Positions 1-5,729 of a stretch of 8,342 nucleotides of DNA are shown one piece after another. Under the pieces are notes generated by a model. The model searched no databases. It was given only the letters and a program-made list of their open reading frames with translations, and was not told where the DNA came from. The stretch is from contig JAADHL010000285.1 in assembly GCA_013151875.1 (NCBI GenBank), positions 1 through 8,342 of the forward strand. The letters run 5' to 3'. Origin of the DNA: Deltaproteobacteria bacterium. GTDB lineage: Bacteria > Myxococcota_A > UBA9042 > DTJE01. A program made the position numbers and the translations under genes. Each line of letters starts with the position of its first letter. Position 1 is the first letter of the stretch.

Positions 1-14
1 CGTTCATCGCTCAT
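1..14 (-). CDS. Start of a further operon gene, truncated by the window edge
   Basis: Only the first four codons are visible: an ATG at 14-12 followed by Ser, Asp and Glu codons. The ATG overlaps the TGA of the acyltransferase gene in an ATGA arrangement, the same junction type seen at two other joints of this operon. An AGGAG Shine-Dalgarno sequence sits 8 nt upstream (minus strand, 27-23). The overlap and ribosome binding site together make a real start likely. Nothing can be said about the product. If the operon is aryl-polyene-like, a ketosynthase, ketoreductase or membrane/export component would be natural here, but that is only a guess. Confidence 0.5.
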
Positions 15-823
15 GCCGCATGCTCCTGGTCATGGGAAGACGTCCTCATGGAACCGCGAGATTCCAGTCTCAGGCGGATGTCTTCTTTGATCCCATTCAT
101 CACTTCTCTCCGGTCGCCGTCGGGCCGAACCGGTTGCAGGAACTCAAGCTGAAAAAGAGATACCGGGTAGGGAGGATAATACCATCGCTGTTCGTGTGAA
201 AGAAACGGCGGTCTGTTGTGGATAACCACGGGCTGCAGCGGCACGTCCGCGAGTCGAGCCGCTTCCACTGCCCAGGGGCCGAATGGATGGAGCCCCCCTT
301 CCGGAGACCTCGTCCCCTCTGGGAATACGATGAACCTGTGACCGGCCTTCAACAGGCGCGCGGCATCCCTCAGCGGTTTCCTGGAGGGAAAGGAACCCGC
401 GCGTGCGCGGGCAGGCACATATCCAGCGGAAACAAGAATCGGGCCCATCCAGGGGAACAGGGAATCCTTGACCAGCACGGACACCCCGGGCAGGTCCCGG
501 ATCAGGAAAAGGACGTCGAAAAGTCCAGGGTGATTCGCCACCAGGACGCACGGTTCGTCCATCACGGCGCCCCTGGCGGGCAGGCTCCTGGCCAGACGTC
601 CCAATCTCAGCAGCGCAAGGAACCCCGAAAAGGCCCGGCGAATCACTCGCTGCATGCGCTTGAAGGAATGCCCGCCGAGCCGGTTGACAATGAAAACGAC
701 GGGAACGACCACGGCGAGGCCGAAGACAATCGCCGCGCCGAACAGGCAGAACATCCAGAACAGGTAGAAGCCCTTTGCCAGGCGGACCAGCGCCCGCAGC
801 ATCTTTACCGCGAACTTCGTCAT
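11..823 (-). CDS. PlsC-type lysophospholipid (1-acylglycerol-3-phosphate) acyltransferase family protein
   Basis: A 270-residue membrane-associated acyltransferase expected to move an acyl group from acyl-ACP or acyl-CoA to a hydroxyl acceptor such as lysophosphatidic acid or another lipid head group. Seen: a hydrophobic N-terminal membrane segment (about residues 18-46), the catalytic NHPGLFD block (HX4D, His98 and Asp103), VKDSLF with MG (residues 118-127), and FPEGTRS (167-173), which binds the phosphate of the acceptor. The C-terminal part has a PPFLSHEQRWYYPPYP stretch recalling acyltransferases of aryl-polyene clusters (from memory). The open frame extends 16 codons further upstream, but the ATG at 823 is preferred because it forms an ATGA overlap with the stop of the kinase-fusion gene. 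It is the last complete gene of the leftward operon. The acceptor substrate cannot be told from sequence, so no symbol is given. Confidence 0.9.
   Translation of the reverse strand: MTKFAVKMLRALVRLAKGFYLFWMFCLFGAAIVFGLAVVVPVVFIVNRLGGHSFKRMQRVIRRAFSGFLALLRLGRLARSLPARGAVMDEPCVLVANHPGLFDVLFLIRDLPGVSVLVKDSLFPWMGPILVSAGYVPARARAGSFPSRKPLRDAARLLKAGHRFIVFPEGTRSPEGGLHPFGPWAVEAARLADVPLQPVVIHNRPPFLSHEQRWYYPPYPVSLFQLEFLQPVRPDGDRREVMNGIKEDIRLRLESRGSMRTSSHDQEHAA
23..27 (-). promoter_or_regulatory. Shine-Dalgarno sequence of the truncated downstream gene
   Basis: AGGAG on the minus strand lies inside the 3' end of the acyltransferase gene, 8 nt before the ATG at 14-12. It supports translation of a further gene leaving the window on the left. 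Confidence 0.5.
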
Positions 824-2556
824 GGCATCCCATCGCCACTCGGCGGCACCCTGCACAAAGCCACGGCCCATGTCCCGGGACCCATGTGCGCTCCCGAGGT
901 AACGGACATGGGCATGACCAGGATTTCGGCCGAGTGATAGCGGGCCATGACTCTTTGCTTCAGTTCATTCTCGATCCACTCCCGGTTGTCCGTATGCTCC
1001 AAAAGGATAATCGCGTCTTTGCCATCCAGAACGCATCGGTCCATGCGATCGAACGCAATGTTAACCTGCTCCCCTCGATTGCGGGCCGTGGCTACCTTTT
1101 TGGCGCCGTCGGCCAAGGGGGATACCACGGGTTTCAGGCGCAACGCATCCCCAAGGAAGGCGCTCGTTTTCGACAGGCGTCCGCCCGCGGCCAGAAAGCG
1201 AAGGGTGTCGAGGAAGATATACTCCTCGCAGGCCTCACGGGCCTTTTTCGCGAAGGCCGCCAAGTGCTCTTGACTGTGTTCGGTCACGGCGCGCCGGGCA
1301 GTGGCGAGCGCGATCAACGCCAGGCGTCCCGAAGCAGCCGTCGAGTCGATGACTACGAACCGATCCTGGGTATCGTTCGCGGTCTTCCATTCCATTGCCA
1401 CATCGAAGTTGCCGGTGTATGCAGAACCAACGCACAGGTACACGACCCGGTCATACATGGCCAGGGCCTTTTCGAAATGCTGGTGGCGCTCCTGCACGGA
1501 TGCCTGGGTAGTGGACACCTTCCTTCCCTCGCGCATGGCCGCGTATAGCTCGAATGGGTCCACGCGTGTCTCCGGGACGGCGGTTCCATCGATGATTACG
1601 TAGCTGTCCAGCAGGGTGATGCCGGATCTGACTGCGTCCTCGCGGGTCAGGCTGCCGGCCGCGTCGGTCATTACGTGCACGGGACCATGCAAGGCATGTT
1701 CCGATGCGATTTCAACCTGCTTCGACATGTCGTCGGTCTTCCATCTGATCACGGTGCCTCGGGAACGCAGTTCCGCCATGGCTTCATCCGGATTGTCAGC
1801 GTGGAAATGGACCTTGCGGTATCGATCCTGCCGGAAGGTCACGGTGTCCGGTCCCAGACCACGCCAGCCGGAATCGTCGTCCTTTGTCTCGCCGTTGGTT
1901 TCGACCTCTATGACAGCGTCGATGCACACGCTGCAAGCCACAGCGGTATTTTTGGGGCCGCTGACATTCAGATATGCGCCAAAGGGTTCCATGATCGGGT
2001 GAAAGTCGTCACGGCGATCCGTCGCCTTGAGAACGCCGTCGAGGAACATGAACATTCCCAACGCCCCAGCGTCCACCACGTTCGCCAGGCGCAGTTCGCT
2101 GAGGCGCTCCCTCGTGCGCAGCACCGCCGCCTCCATGTCCAGCACCGCACGATCGATCCATCCTGGTTCCTGACCATGGGCATCGAGCGAGGAATTCAAG
2201 GCGTCGAACACGTCAAGCATGGTGCCTTGCACAGGCTTGGATACCGCCTTCCATGCCAGGTCCCGTCCCGCCCGGGCAGCCTCGGCAAGACCATTGGACG
2301 CCTCCTGAAGCATGCCCGAAAGAAACCGCGCCGCGATATTTCCGGAGTTTCCCCGGGCCGCCAGCAGCAGGGCTTCGTTGACCGCGGCAGTGTCGGCTAT
2401 TTCATTCCGGAGGATGGAGAGCGTCAGAGCCAGGTTGGTTCCCGTATCGCCGTCGGCCACTGGAAACACGTTTATCCGGTCCAGCACGTCGGACCACACG
2501 AGCACCCGCACTGCACCGACTGACAAGGCCCTTGATAATTCCGGTTCAAAGCTCAT
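820..2556 (-). CDS. Fatty acid kinase-like fusion: DhaL/DAK2 ATPase + FakA middle domain + DegV (FakB-like) domain
   Basis: A 578-residue cytoplasmic protein joining what are separate partners, FakA and FakB, in Firmicutes; there FakA phosphorylates a fatty acid held by FakB to give acyl-phosphate. Seen: residues 1-180 are a DhaL/DAK2 nucleotide-binding domain with NVFPVADGDTGTN (Asp35, Asp37), AARGNSG (66-72), KPVQGTML (107-114) and VDAGALG (161-167). Residues 200-285 match the FakA middle domain, with KVHFHADNP (248-256) and Cys208, compatible with the Cys/His/His metal site of FakA. Residues 292-575 are a DegV domain with MTDAAGSL, STTQAS (348-353), VGSAYTGN (376-383), RFLAAGGRLSK and AHMGPGTW (His557). 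The DegV-like C-terminal domain of normal FakA is replaced by a full DegV protein. The start overlaps the thioesterase stop as ATGA. The domain calls are solid; fatty acid as substrate is inferred. Confidence 0.9.
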   Translation of the reverse strand: MSFEPELSRALSVGAVRVLVWSDVLDRINVFPVADGDTGTNLALTLSILRNEIADTAAVNEALLLAARGNSGNIAARFLSGMLQEASNGLAEAARAGRDLAWKAVSKPVQGTMLDVFDALNSSLDAHGQEPGWIDRAVLDMEAAVLRTRERLSELRLANVVDAGALGMFMFLDGVLKATDRRDDFHPIMEPFGAYLNVSGPKNTAVACSVCIDAVIEVETNGETKDDDSGWRGLGPDTVTFRQDRYRKVHFHADNPDEAMAELRSRGTVIRWKTDDMSKQVEIASEHALHGPVHVMTDAAGSLTREDAVRSGITLLDSYVIIDGTAVPETRVDPFELYAAMREGRKVSTTQASVQERHQHFEKALAMYDRVVYLCVGSAYTGNFDVAMEWKTANDTQDRFVVIDSTAASGRLALIALATARRAVTEHSQEHLAAFAKKAREACEEYIFLDTLRFLAAGGRLSKTSAFLGDALRLKPVVSPLADGAKKVATARNRGEQVNIAFDRMDRCVLDGKDAIILLEHTDNREWIENELKQRVMARYHSAEILVMPMSVTSGAHMGPGTWAVALCRVPPSGDGMP

Positions 2557-2963
2557 TTGCTGAGTGCATCCCTGATTGCCTTGGGAATCTGATACAGGAG
2601 TTCTCGGGTGCGTGCGTCAACCGCGACCTGTTCGGTCCTGCCGGTGGCGCACAGCGCCTGATCCGATACGCGTCTGATCTCGAACTCCACGACGATCTTG
2701 TGACGCGCGTCCAGCAGGCGTGCCGTGCAGGTGAACTCATCCCGCCATTCGAGCGGCCGCGTGTATCTGGCCGAACTTTTGACCACGGGGAATACAATCC
2801 CAGCATCCTTGGCGAATTCGATCAAGTGGATTCCCCGACTCGTGAACAGTTCCGAGCGGGCCAACTCGAAGTAGTTGAAGTAGTTTCCATGCCATACGAC
2901 CTGCATTGGGTCCATGTCGTACATCGGAACCCGGTATCTGATGGTGGACTGGATTTCTTTCAT
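2553..2963 (-). CDS. Acyl-CoA/acyl-ACP thioesterase, 4HBT/YbgC-type hotdog protein
   Basis: A 136-residue single hotdog-fold thioesterase, the usual size for the YbgC/4-hydroxybenzoyl-CoA thioesterase family, which hydrolyses acyl-thioesters. Seen: the signature YDMDPMQVVWHGNYFNYFELAR at residues 15-36, quoted here in two parts as YDMDPMQVVWHGNY and FNYFELAR, containing the catalytic Asp18 and the conserved His25. The DPMxxVWHGNY form is, from memory, typical of thioesterases in aryl-polyene clusters. The start is well fixed: an in-frame TAA lies two codons before the ATG at 2963. The ribosome site is weak; a GAGG lies about 17 nt upstream. A 61-bp gap separates the gene from acyl carrier protein 2, and its stop overlaps the kinase-fusion start. 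It probably releases the finished chain, or an aberrant one, from the carrier proteins; whether the real substrate is a CoA or an ACP ester is open. Confidence 0.88.
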   Translation of the reverse strand: MKEIQSTIRYRVPMYDMDPMQVVWHGNYFNYFELARSELFTSRGIHLIEFAKDAGIVFPVVKSSARYTRPLEWRDEFTCTARLLDARHKIVVEFEIRRVSDQALCATGRTEQVAVDARTRELLYQIPKAIRDALSK

Positions 2964-2980
2964 GCGTTATCCATGCGCTG

Positions 2981-2997
2981 CCTCAAGTGCGTCGAGG
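2981..2997 (-). other. Small hairpin in the gap before the thioesterase gene
   Basis: In the minus-strand transcript, CCTCGA pairs with TTGAGG around a 5-nt loop, with one G-U pair. It sits in the only real intergenic gap inside the operon and contains the only GAGG sequence upstream of the thioesterase. There is no U-tract, so it is not a standard terminator. The stem is short and could be chance. Confidence 0.25.
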
Positions 2998-3024
2998 GGA
3001 CAATCATCCCGTTTTCCCTCTTGT

Positions 3025-3288
3025 TCATTCGCGAGAACGGTGGGTTTCGATGTAATCCGCCAACGCCCTGAACGAAGCGAACGCCTCGATGCCTTCCTCA
3101 CGGTTCTCGATCCTCACGCCGTAGTCATCGTCAATCATCACAAGGATCTCAAGGATATCTATGGAATCGATATCAAATTCATCGCCGGTCAAAGGCCTGT
3201 CGTCATCGAGTTCGTCAGGATGGACGTCGCTGATGTTCAACCTCTTGAATATCTTGTGTTTCAGTTCGCGTATCAGTTCGTTGCCCAT
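3025..3288 (-). CDS. Acyl carrier protein (second of two in the operon)
   Basis: An 87-residue acidic four-helix carrier protein that holds growing acyl chains as thioesters on a 4'-phosphopantetheine arm. Seen: FDIDSIDILEIL with the attachment Ser42, in the usual position at the start of helix II, and an acidic composition throughout. The ATG at 3288 lies 16 bp inside the end of the dehydratase gene. It is preceded by AGGG with 6-nt spacing (minus strand, 3298-3295), so this start is well supported. Its sequence differs clearly from the other carrier protein at 4115-4372, which suggests separate partners or steps, as with the paired carriers of aryl-polyene clusters. It is too divergent to be called the housekeeping AcpP, and no symbol is given. 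Confidence 0.92.
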   Translation of the reverse strand: MGNELIRELKHKIFKRLNISDVHPDELDDDRPLTGDEFDIDSIDILEILVMIDDDYGVRIENREEGIEAFASFRALADYIETHRSRE

Positions 3289-4115
3289 GAACCGCCCTTT
3301 GCCCCGGAATCAACAGCCTGGATTGTTGCCGTGGCGATCAACCGGGTGTCAGCCAGTACCATGCCTTCAAAGACCTTGTAGTTTCTTGAATCAACCCTCT
3401 GGTTCGCCGTTATCGAAAGTCTCTGGCCCACCCGCATGCGTTCACAAAGTATCATTGCCTTCCGGACCCCTACAAGCATGGGCCATCCTTTGTCGGGTGA
3501 TCCGGCCCTGGTGTTCCAGCCGTCAAGTACCGCGGAAGCCTGGGCAATCAGTTCGATGGTTATTATCGAACTCACGTCGTTGCCCAGTGCGGTGGGCCAC
3601 GAGTCCCGGACACGAGTCGACACGATGCATTGGCGCTGGTCCACTTTGATGATCCCGTCAACCAGCTTCATCCTGTCGCGATGGGGAATAAACCGTTCGA
3701 CCTCCAGATCCGGAGGCGCGCCAGGGTCCGGCATGGGCGGAATCACATCCGCAAAACCTGGTCCGTCGAACGCGAATGTCCCTTCGCAGACGGTTGCATC
3801 GTGTCCGTCAGCGGCCCTTACCCGGAATGCATGGAGGAAGCCTTTATGGTCAGTCGGGGCGGATGACAGCCGGAGTTCCTCATTCGGAAGCACCGGTTTC
3901 CGAAACCGTACGTGATGGAGACTCCAGGCCCCAGGATGAAGGCTGGACGACCCGTTCATCAGGTGGGAGTGCAGAAGATCAAGCACGCCGACGCCCGGAA
4001 AGACCGGCTGATCCGGGAAATGGCCGCAAAACCACGGGGAATCGGCTGTAACGACTTGTCGCGACTGAATCTGGTCAGAGACACCCGATGAATTGAAATA
4101 TAGCCGCCTACCCAT
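3273..4115 (-). CDS. Two-domain hotdog 3-hydroxyacyl-ACP dehydratase, ApeI-like + ApeP-like fusion
   Basis: A 280-residue protein with two hotdog domains in one chain, expected to dehydrate 3-hydroxyacyl-ACP to trans-2-enoyl-ACP. Seen: domain 1 (about residues 18-120) carries GHFPDQPVFPGVGVLD, with His32 and Asp46 spaced 14 residues apart exactly as the His/Glu catalytic pair of FabZ. Glu is replaced by Asp, which I recall as usual in ApeI-like dehydratases. It also has VRFRKPVLPNEELRL (69-83). Domain 2 (about 138-275) carries FIPHRDRMKLVD (142-153) and ITIELIAQAS (185-194), the pattern of ApeP-like FabA/FabZ relatives. The ATG at 4115 overlaps the TGA of acyl carrier protein 1 (TGATG); a TTG one codon earlier is less likely. 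The 3' end overlaps acyl carrier protein 2 by 16 bp. The fold and family are clear; the ApeI/ApeP subfamily labels come from memory of motifs. Confidence 0.85.
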   Translation of the reverse strand: MGRRLYFNSSGVSDQIQSRQVVTADSPWFCGHFPDQPVFPGVGVLDLLHSHLMNGSSSLHPGAWSLHHVRFRKPVLPNEELRLSSAPTDHKGFLHAFRVRAADGHDATVCEGTFAFDGPGFADVIPPMPDPGAPPDLEVERFIPHRDRMKLVDGIIKVDQRQCIVSTRVRDSWPTALGNDVSSIITIELIAQASAVLDGWNTRAGSPDKGWPMLVGVRKAMILCERMRVGQRLSITANQRVDSRNYKVFEGMVLADTRLIATATIQAVDSGAKGGSWATN

Positions 4116-4372
4116 CAAGCGCCCGATTTCCGGCCCAGCGTGGATTCCACGAAAACAACCACATCCTCCACCGTGCGAATGTGTTTCAGTTCGTCGTCTT
4201 CGAATTCGATATTCAAACGCTCCTCAAGCGCAGCGATCATGTCAAGGGCGTCGATGCTGTCCATTCCCAGGTCATTGAACAGATTGGATTTGAGATTGAT
4301 TGCTGAATGCTCGATTTCCATGTGCTCGGCGAGGTAGTCGACAACCACCCGTTCAGTCTCCCCGTGTTCCAT
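4115..4372 (-). CDS. Acyl carrier protein (first gene of the leftward operon)
   Basis: An 85-residue acyl carrier protein. Seen: NDLGMDSIDALDMIAALEE, with phosphopantetheine attachment Ser39 in a DSIDAL motif close to the DSLD(T/M)VE pattern of fatty-acid carriers, followed by an acidic helix and a final TVEDVVVFVE helix. The start ATG at 4372 has GAGG 6 nt upstream (minus strand, 4382-4379), the best ribosome site in the operon, fitting its place as first gene. Its stop overlaps the dehydratase start by one base. It lies about 36 nt downstream of a predicted -10 that is covered by an inverted repeat, so expression of the whole operon is probably controlled here. It differs from acyl carrier protein 2, with which it brackets the dehydratase gene. 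Confidence 0.93.
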   Translation of the reverse strand: MEHGETERVVVDYLAEHMEIEHSAINLKSNLFNDLGMDSIDALDMIAALEERLNIEFEDDELKHIRTVEDVVVFVESTLGRKSGA

Positions 4373-4401
4373 CTATTGCCTCGTCCGTAAGAAGCGTAAC
4401 A

Positions 4402-4419
4402 TGTTGGATGTATCCAACA
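4402..4419. promoter_or_regulatory. Perfect 8-2-8 inverted repeat, probable repressor operator
   Basis: TGTTGGATGTATCCAACA: two perfect 8-bp arms around a 2-bp centre. It spans the predicted -10 of the leftward promoter and its start site. A two-base loop makes an RNA hairpin unlikely, and no T-tract follows, so DNA binding by a dimeric regulator of the TetR or a similar family is the better reading. No regulator gene is in the window. Bound protein would block the acyl operon; an effect on the rightward promoter about 65 bp away is possible but not shown. Confidence 0.6.
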
Positions 4420-4438
4420 CCGAAACAGGGTTTGTCAA
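4409..4438 (-). promoter_or_regulatory. Predicted sigma-70-type promoter of the leftward acyl operon
   Basis: On the minus strand a perfect -35 hexamer TTGACA (4438-4433) is followed after 18 bp by GATACA (4414-4409), a weak -10 that keeps the central A-T-A. Transcription would start near 4402, leaving a leader of about 30 nt before acyl carrier protein 1. A strong -35 with a weak -10 buried in an inverted repeat is a common layout for repressed promoters. The -10 assignment is tentative. Confidence 0.5.
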
Positions 4439-4465
4439 GTTCGAGTGCGGACGCTGACGTTGGAC

Positions 4466-4493
4466 TTTCCACCTCGGTTCTGTGTGGTATCAT
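4466..4493 (+). promoter_or_regulatory. Predicted extended -10 promoter of the fadL-like unit
   Basis: TGGTATCAT at 4485-4493 is an extended -10 (TG one base before TATCAT). TTTCCA at 4466-4471, 16 bp upstream, matches the -35 consensus at four of six positions. Transcription would begin near 4500, just before the Shine-Dalgarno sequence at 4510 and the GTG at 4521, which also argues against the earlier GTG at 4482. A GTTGGA at 4459-4464 repeats the half-site core of the operator at 4402-4419. Confidence 0.4.
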
Positions 4494-4515
4494 CCTCCGC
4501 TGTCGCTTCGGAGGG
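4494..4515 (+). promoter_or_regulatory. Shine-Dalgarno of the fadL-like gene with a complementary upstream arm
   Basis: GGAGGG at 4510-4515 lies 5 nt before the GTG at 4521 and decides that start. CCTCCG at 4494-4499 is perfectly complementary to CGGAGG at 4509-4514 across a 9-nt loop, so an RNA containing both would hide the ribosome site in a 6-bp GC-rich stem. If transcription starts near 4500 the left arm is not transcribed and the hairpin cannot form; it would then matter only for longer transcripts. Confidence 0.4.
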
Positions 4516-4520
4516 CTTGG

Positions 4521-5726
4521 GTGCAGCCGCGATTCCCGGCAAAGGTTCTGCTTTTCCTGAGTTTTCTGTGTCTGGTCTCCGGCCCTGTCGAGGCGAATCC
4601 CATGGATACCTTCGGATACGGGTCCCGGGCCATCGGCATGGGTGGCGCGGCCACGGCGACCGCTGATTCCTACGAGGCGTGCTACTACAACCCGGCGGGC
4701 CTCGCCCGGTTGGCGGGAAAGGGCCCGGAACTGGGACTGGGCGTCCTCATGTACCGGCCCTTTCTGAAGGTGAACGGGCGCGACTCGGAAGCGAACCGGA
4801 CCCGCGTCCTTTACGACGTGGGGATCGCATCGCCCATCCCGTTCGGCAAGGGCGTGTGGGACATGCTGTTTCTGGGCATCAACGTCCAGATACCCGGCGC
4901 CCGCGTGTACTCGATCCGCGCCAGGGCTCCGAACGAACCTCATTTCCCGTTTCTGGAGGACACGAACCGCCGGCTGGTATTGAATGTCGCCGCAGCGTTG
5001 CGTCTTTGGAAAAACGTCGCAATCGGCGCCGGGTTTTCGATGCTGCCCGACGTATACGGCGTCCTGCGCGTGGACGACCCTTCAACCTCGGTGGATGTCG
5101 ACTTGAATCTGTCGCCCAATGTTGGGCTGCTGATCGAACCGATAGGCGAGATGGTCATAGGCATCACCTGGCGCGGCGCCAATCGGTCGTTCATCTCCGT
5201 CGTTTCCATGGACCCGGACCTTCAGGTCGATGCATATGACTACTCCACGCCCCACGAGATCGCCCTGGGGGTGGCCGGCAAGGTGGGACCAGTGGTGTTG
5301 AGCGGCGACTTTACCTATTATTTCTACCGTTACTTCAAGCAATCCAAGGCCACCACCGGCGCGAACGGGAGCAACGCCCCGGGCCTGTCGGACGCAGTGG
5401 CGGTGCGCCTTGGGGCGGAGTGGCGCGTGATCGATGCCGTGCAGTTGAGGGCCGGTTTCAGTTGGATCCAGTCCCCGGTTCCGGCCCAGGAGGGCGAAAC
5501 GAATCTGCTTGACGGAGACAGGTACACCGGCAGCCTGGGCCTGGGATTCGATGCCGCGGCGATAGGCGGGCCCCCCATCCAGTTGGACGCGCACGTCGCC
5601 TGGTCGTACATGACCGCCAATAACGACGCCAAGACGGATTTCAACCCGGACAATCCGGGCTTTCCGTCCATCTCGTCCAGCGGCTCGATCCTCAACGCGG
5701 GACTGACCGCGAAAGTGAGTTTCTGA
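4521..5726 (+). CDS. FadL/OMPP1/TodX-family outer-membrane transport protein
   Basis: A 401-residue outer-membrane beta-barrel of the FadL family, which lets long-chain fatty acids and other hydrophobic compounds cross the outer membrane. Seen: a signal peptide with basic start (Arg4, Lys8), hydrophobic core LLFLSFLCLV and a likely cut after VEA (residue 25); then the family's N-terminal hatch signature GYGSRAIGMGGAATATAD and YYNPAGLARL; alternating beta strands through the body; and a C-terminal NAGLTAKVSF ending in Phe, as barrel proteins do for Bam recognition. GTG at 4521 is chosen for its GGAGGG site; an in-frame GTG at 4482 lacks one and adds a non-signal-like leader. It is transcribed away from the acyl operon and lies 3 bp before the lipoprotein gene. 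The substrate is unknown; its neighbours make fatty acids or a polyene/lipid product plausible. Confidence 0.9.
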   Translation: MQPRFPAKVLLFLSFLCLVSGPVEANPMDTFGYGSRAIGMGGAATATADSYEACYYNPAGLARLAGKGPELGLGVLMYRPFLKVNGRDSEANRTRVLYDVGIASPIPFGKGVWDMLFLGINVQIPGARVYSIRARAPNEPHFPFLEDTNRRLVLNVAAALRLWKNVAIGAGFSMLPDVYGVLRVDDPSTSVDVDLNLSPNVGLLIEPIGEMVIGITWRGANRSFISVVSMDPDLQVDAYDYSTPHEIALGVAGKVGPVVLSGDFTYYFYRYFKQSKATTGANGSNAPGLSDAVAVRLGAEWRVIDAVQLRAGFSWIQSPVPAQEGETNLLDGDRYTGSLGLGFDAAAIGGPPIQLDAHVAWSYMTANNDAKTDFNPDNPGFPSISSSGSILNAGLTAKVSF

Positions 5727-5729
5727 AAG

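Noticed and set aside
218..937. Plus-strand open frame of 239 codons opposite the acyltransferase gene
   Set aside because: It is a shadow of the PlsC-type gene, whose HX4D and FPEGTRS motifs are unambiguous; the shadow product is low in hydrophobic residues and Gln/His/Arg/Pro-rich.
1675..2523. Plus-strand open frame of 282 codons inside the kinase-fusion gene
   Set aside because: The opposite strand encodes a protein with clear DhaL, FakA-middle and DegV motifs; this frame is His/Arg/Gly-rich with no recognisable family.
4402..4419. Inverted repeat read as a transcription terminator
   Set aside because: The loop would be 2 nt and no T-run follows on either strand; its place on a predicted -10 fits an operator better.
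4353..4943. Minus-strand open frame of 196 codons reading through the divergent control region
   Set aside because: It covers the signal peptide and N-terminal signature of the FadL-like gene on the other strand, has no motif, and would cross both predicted promoters.
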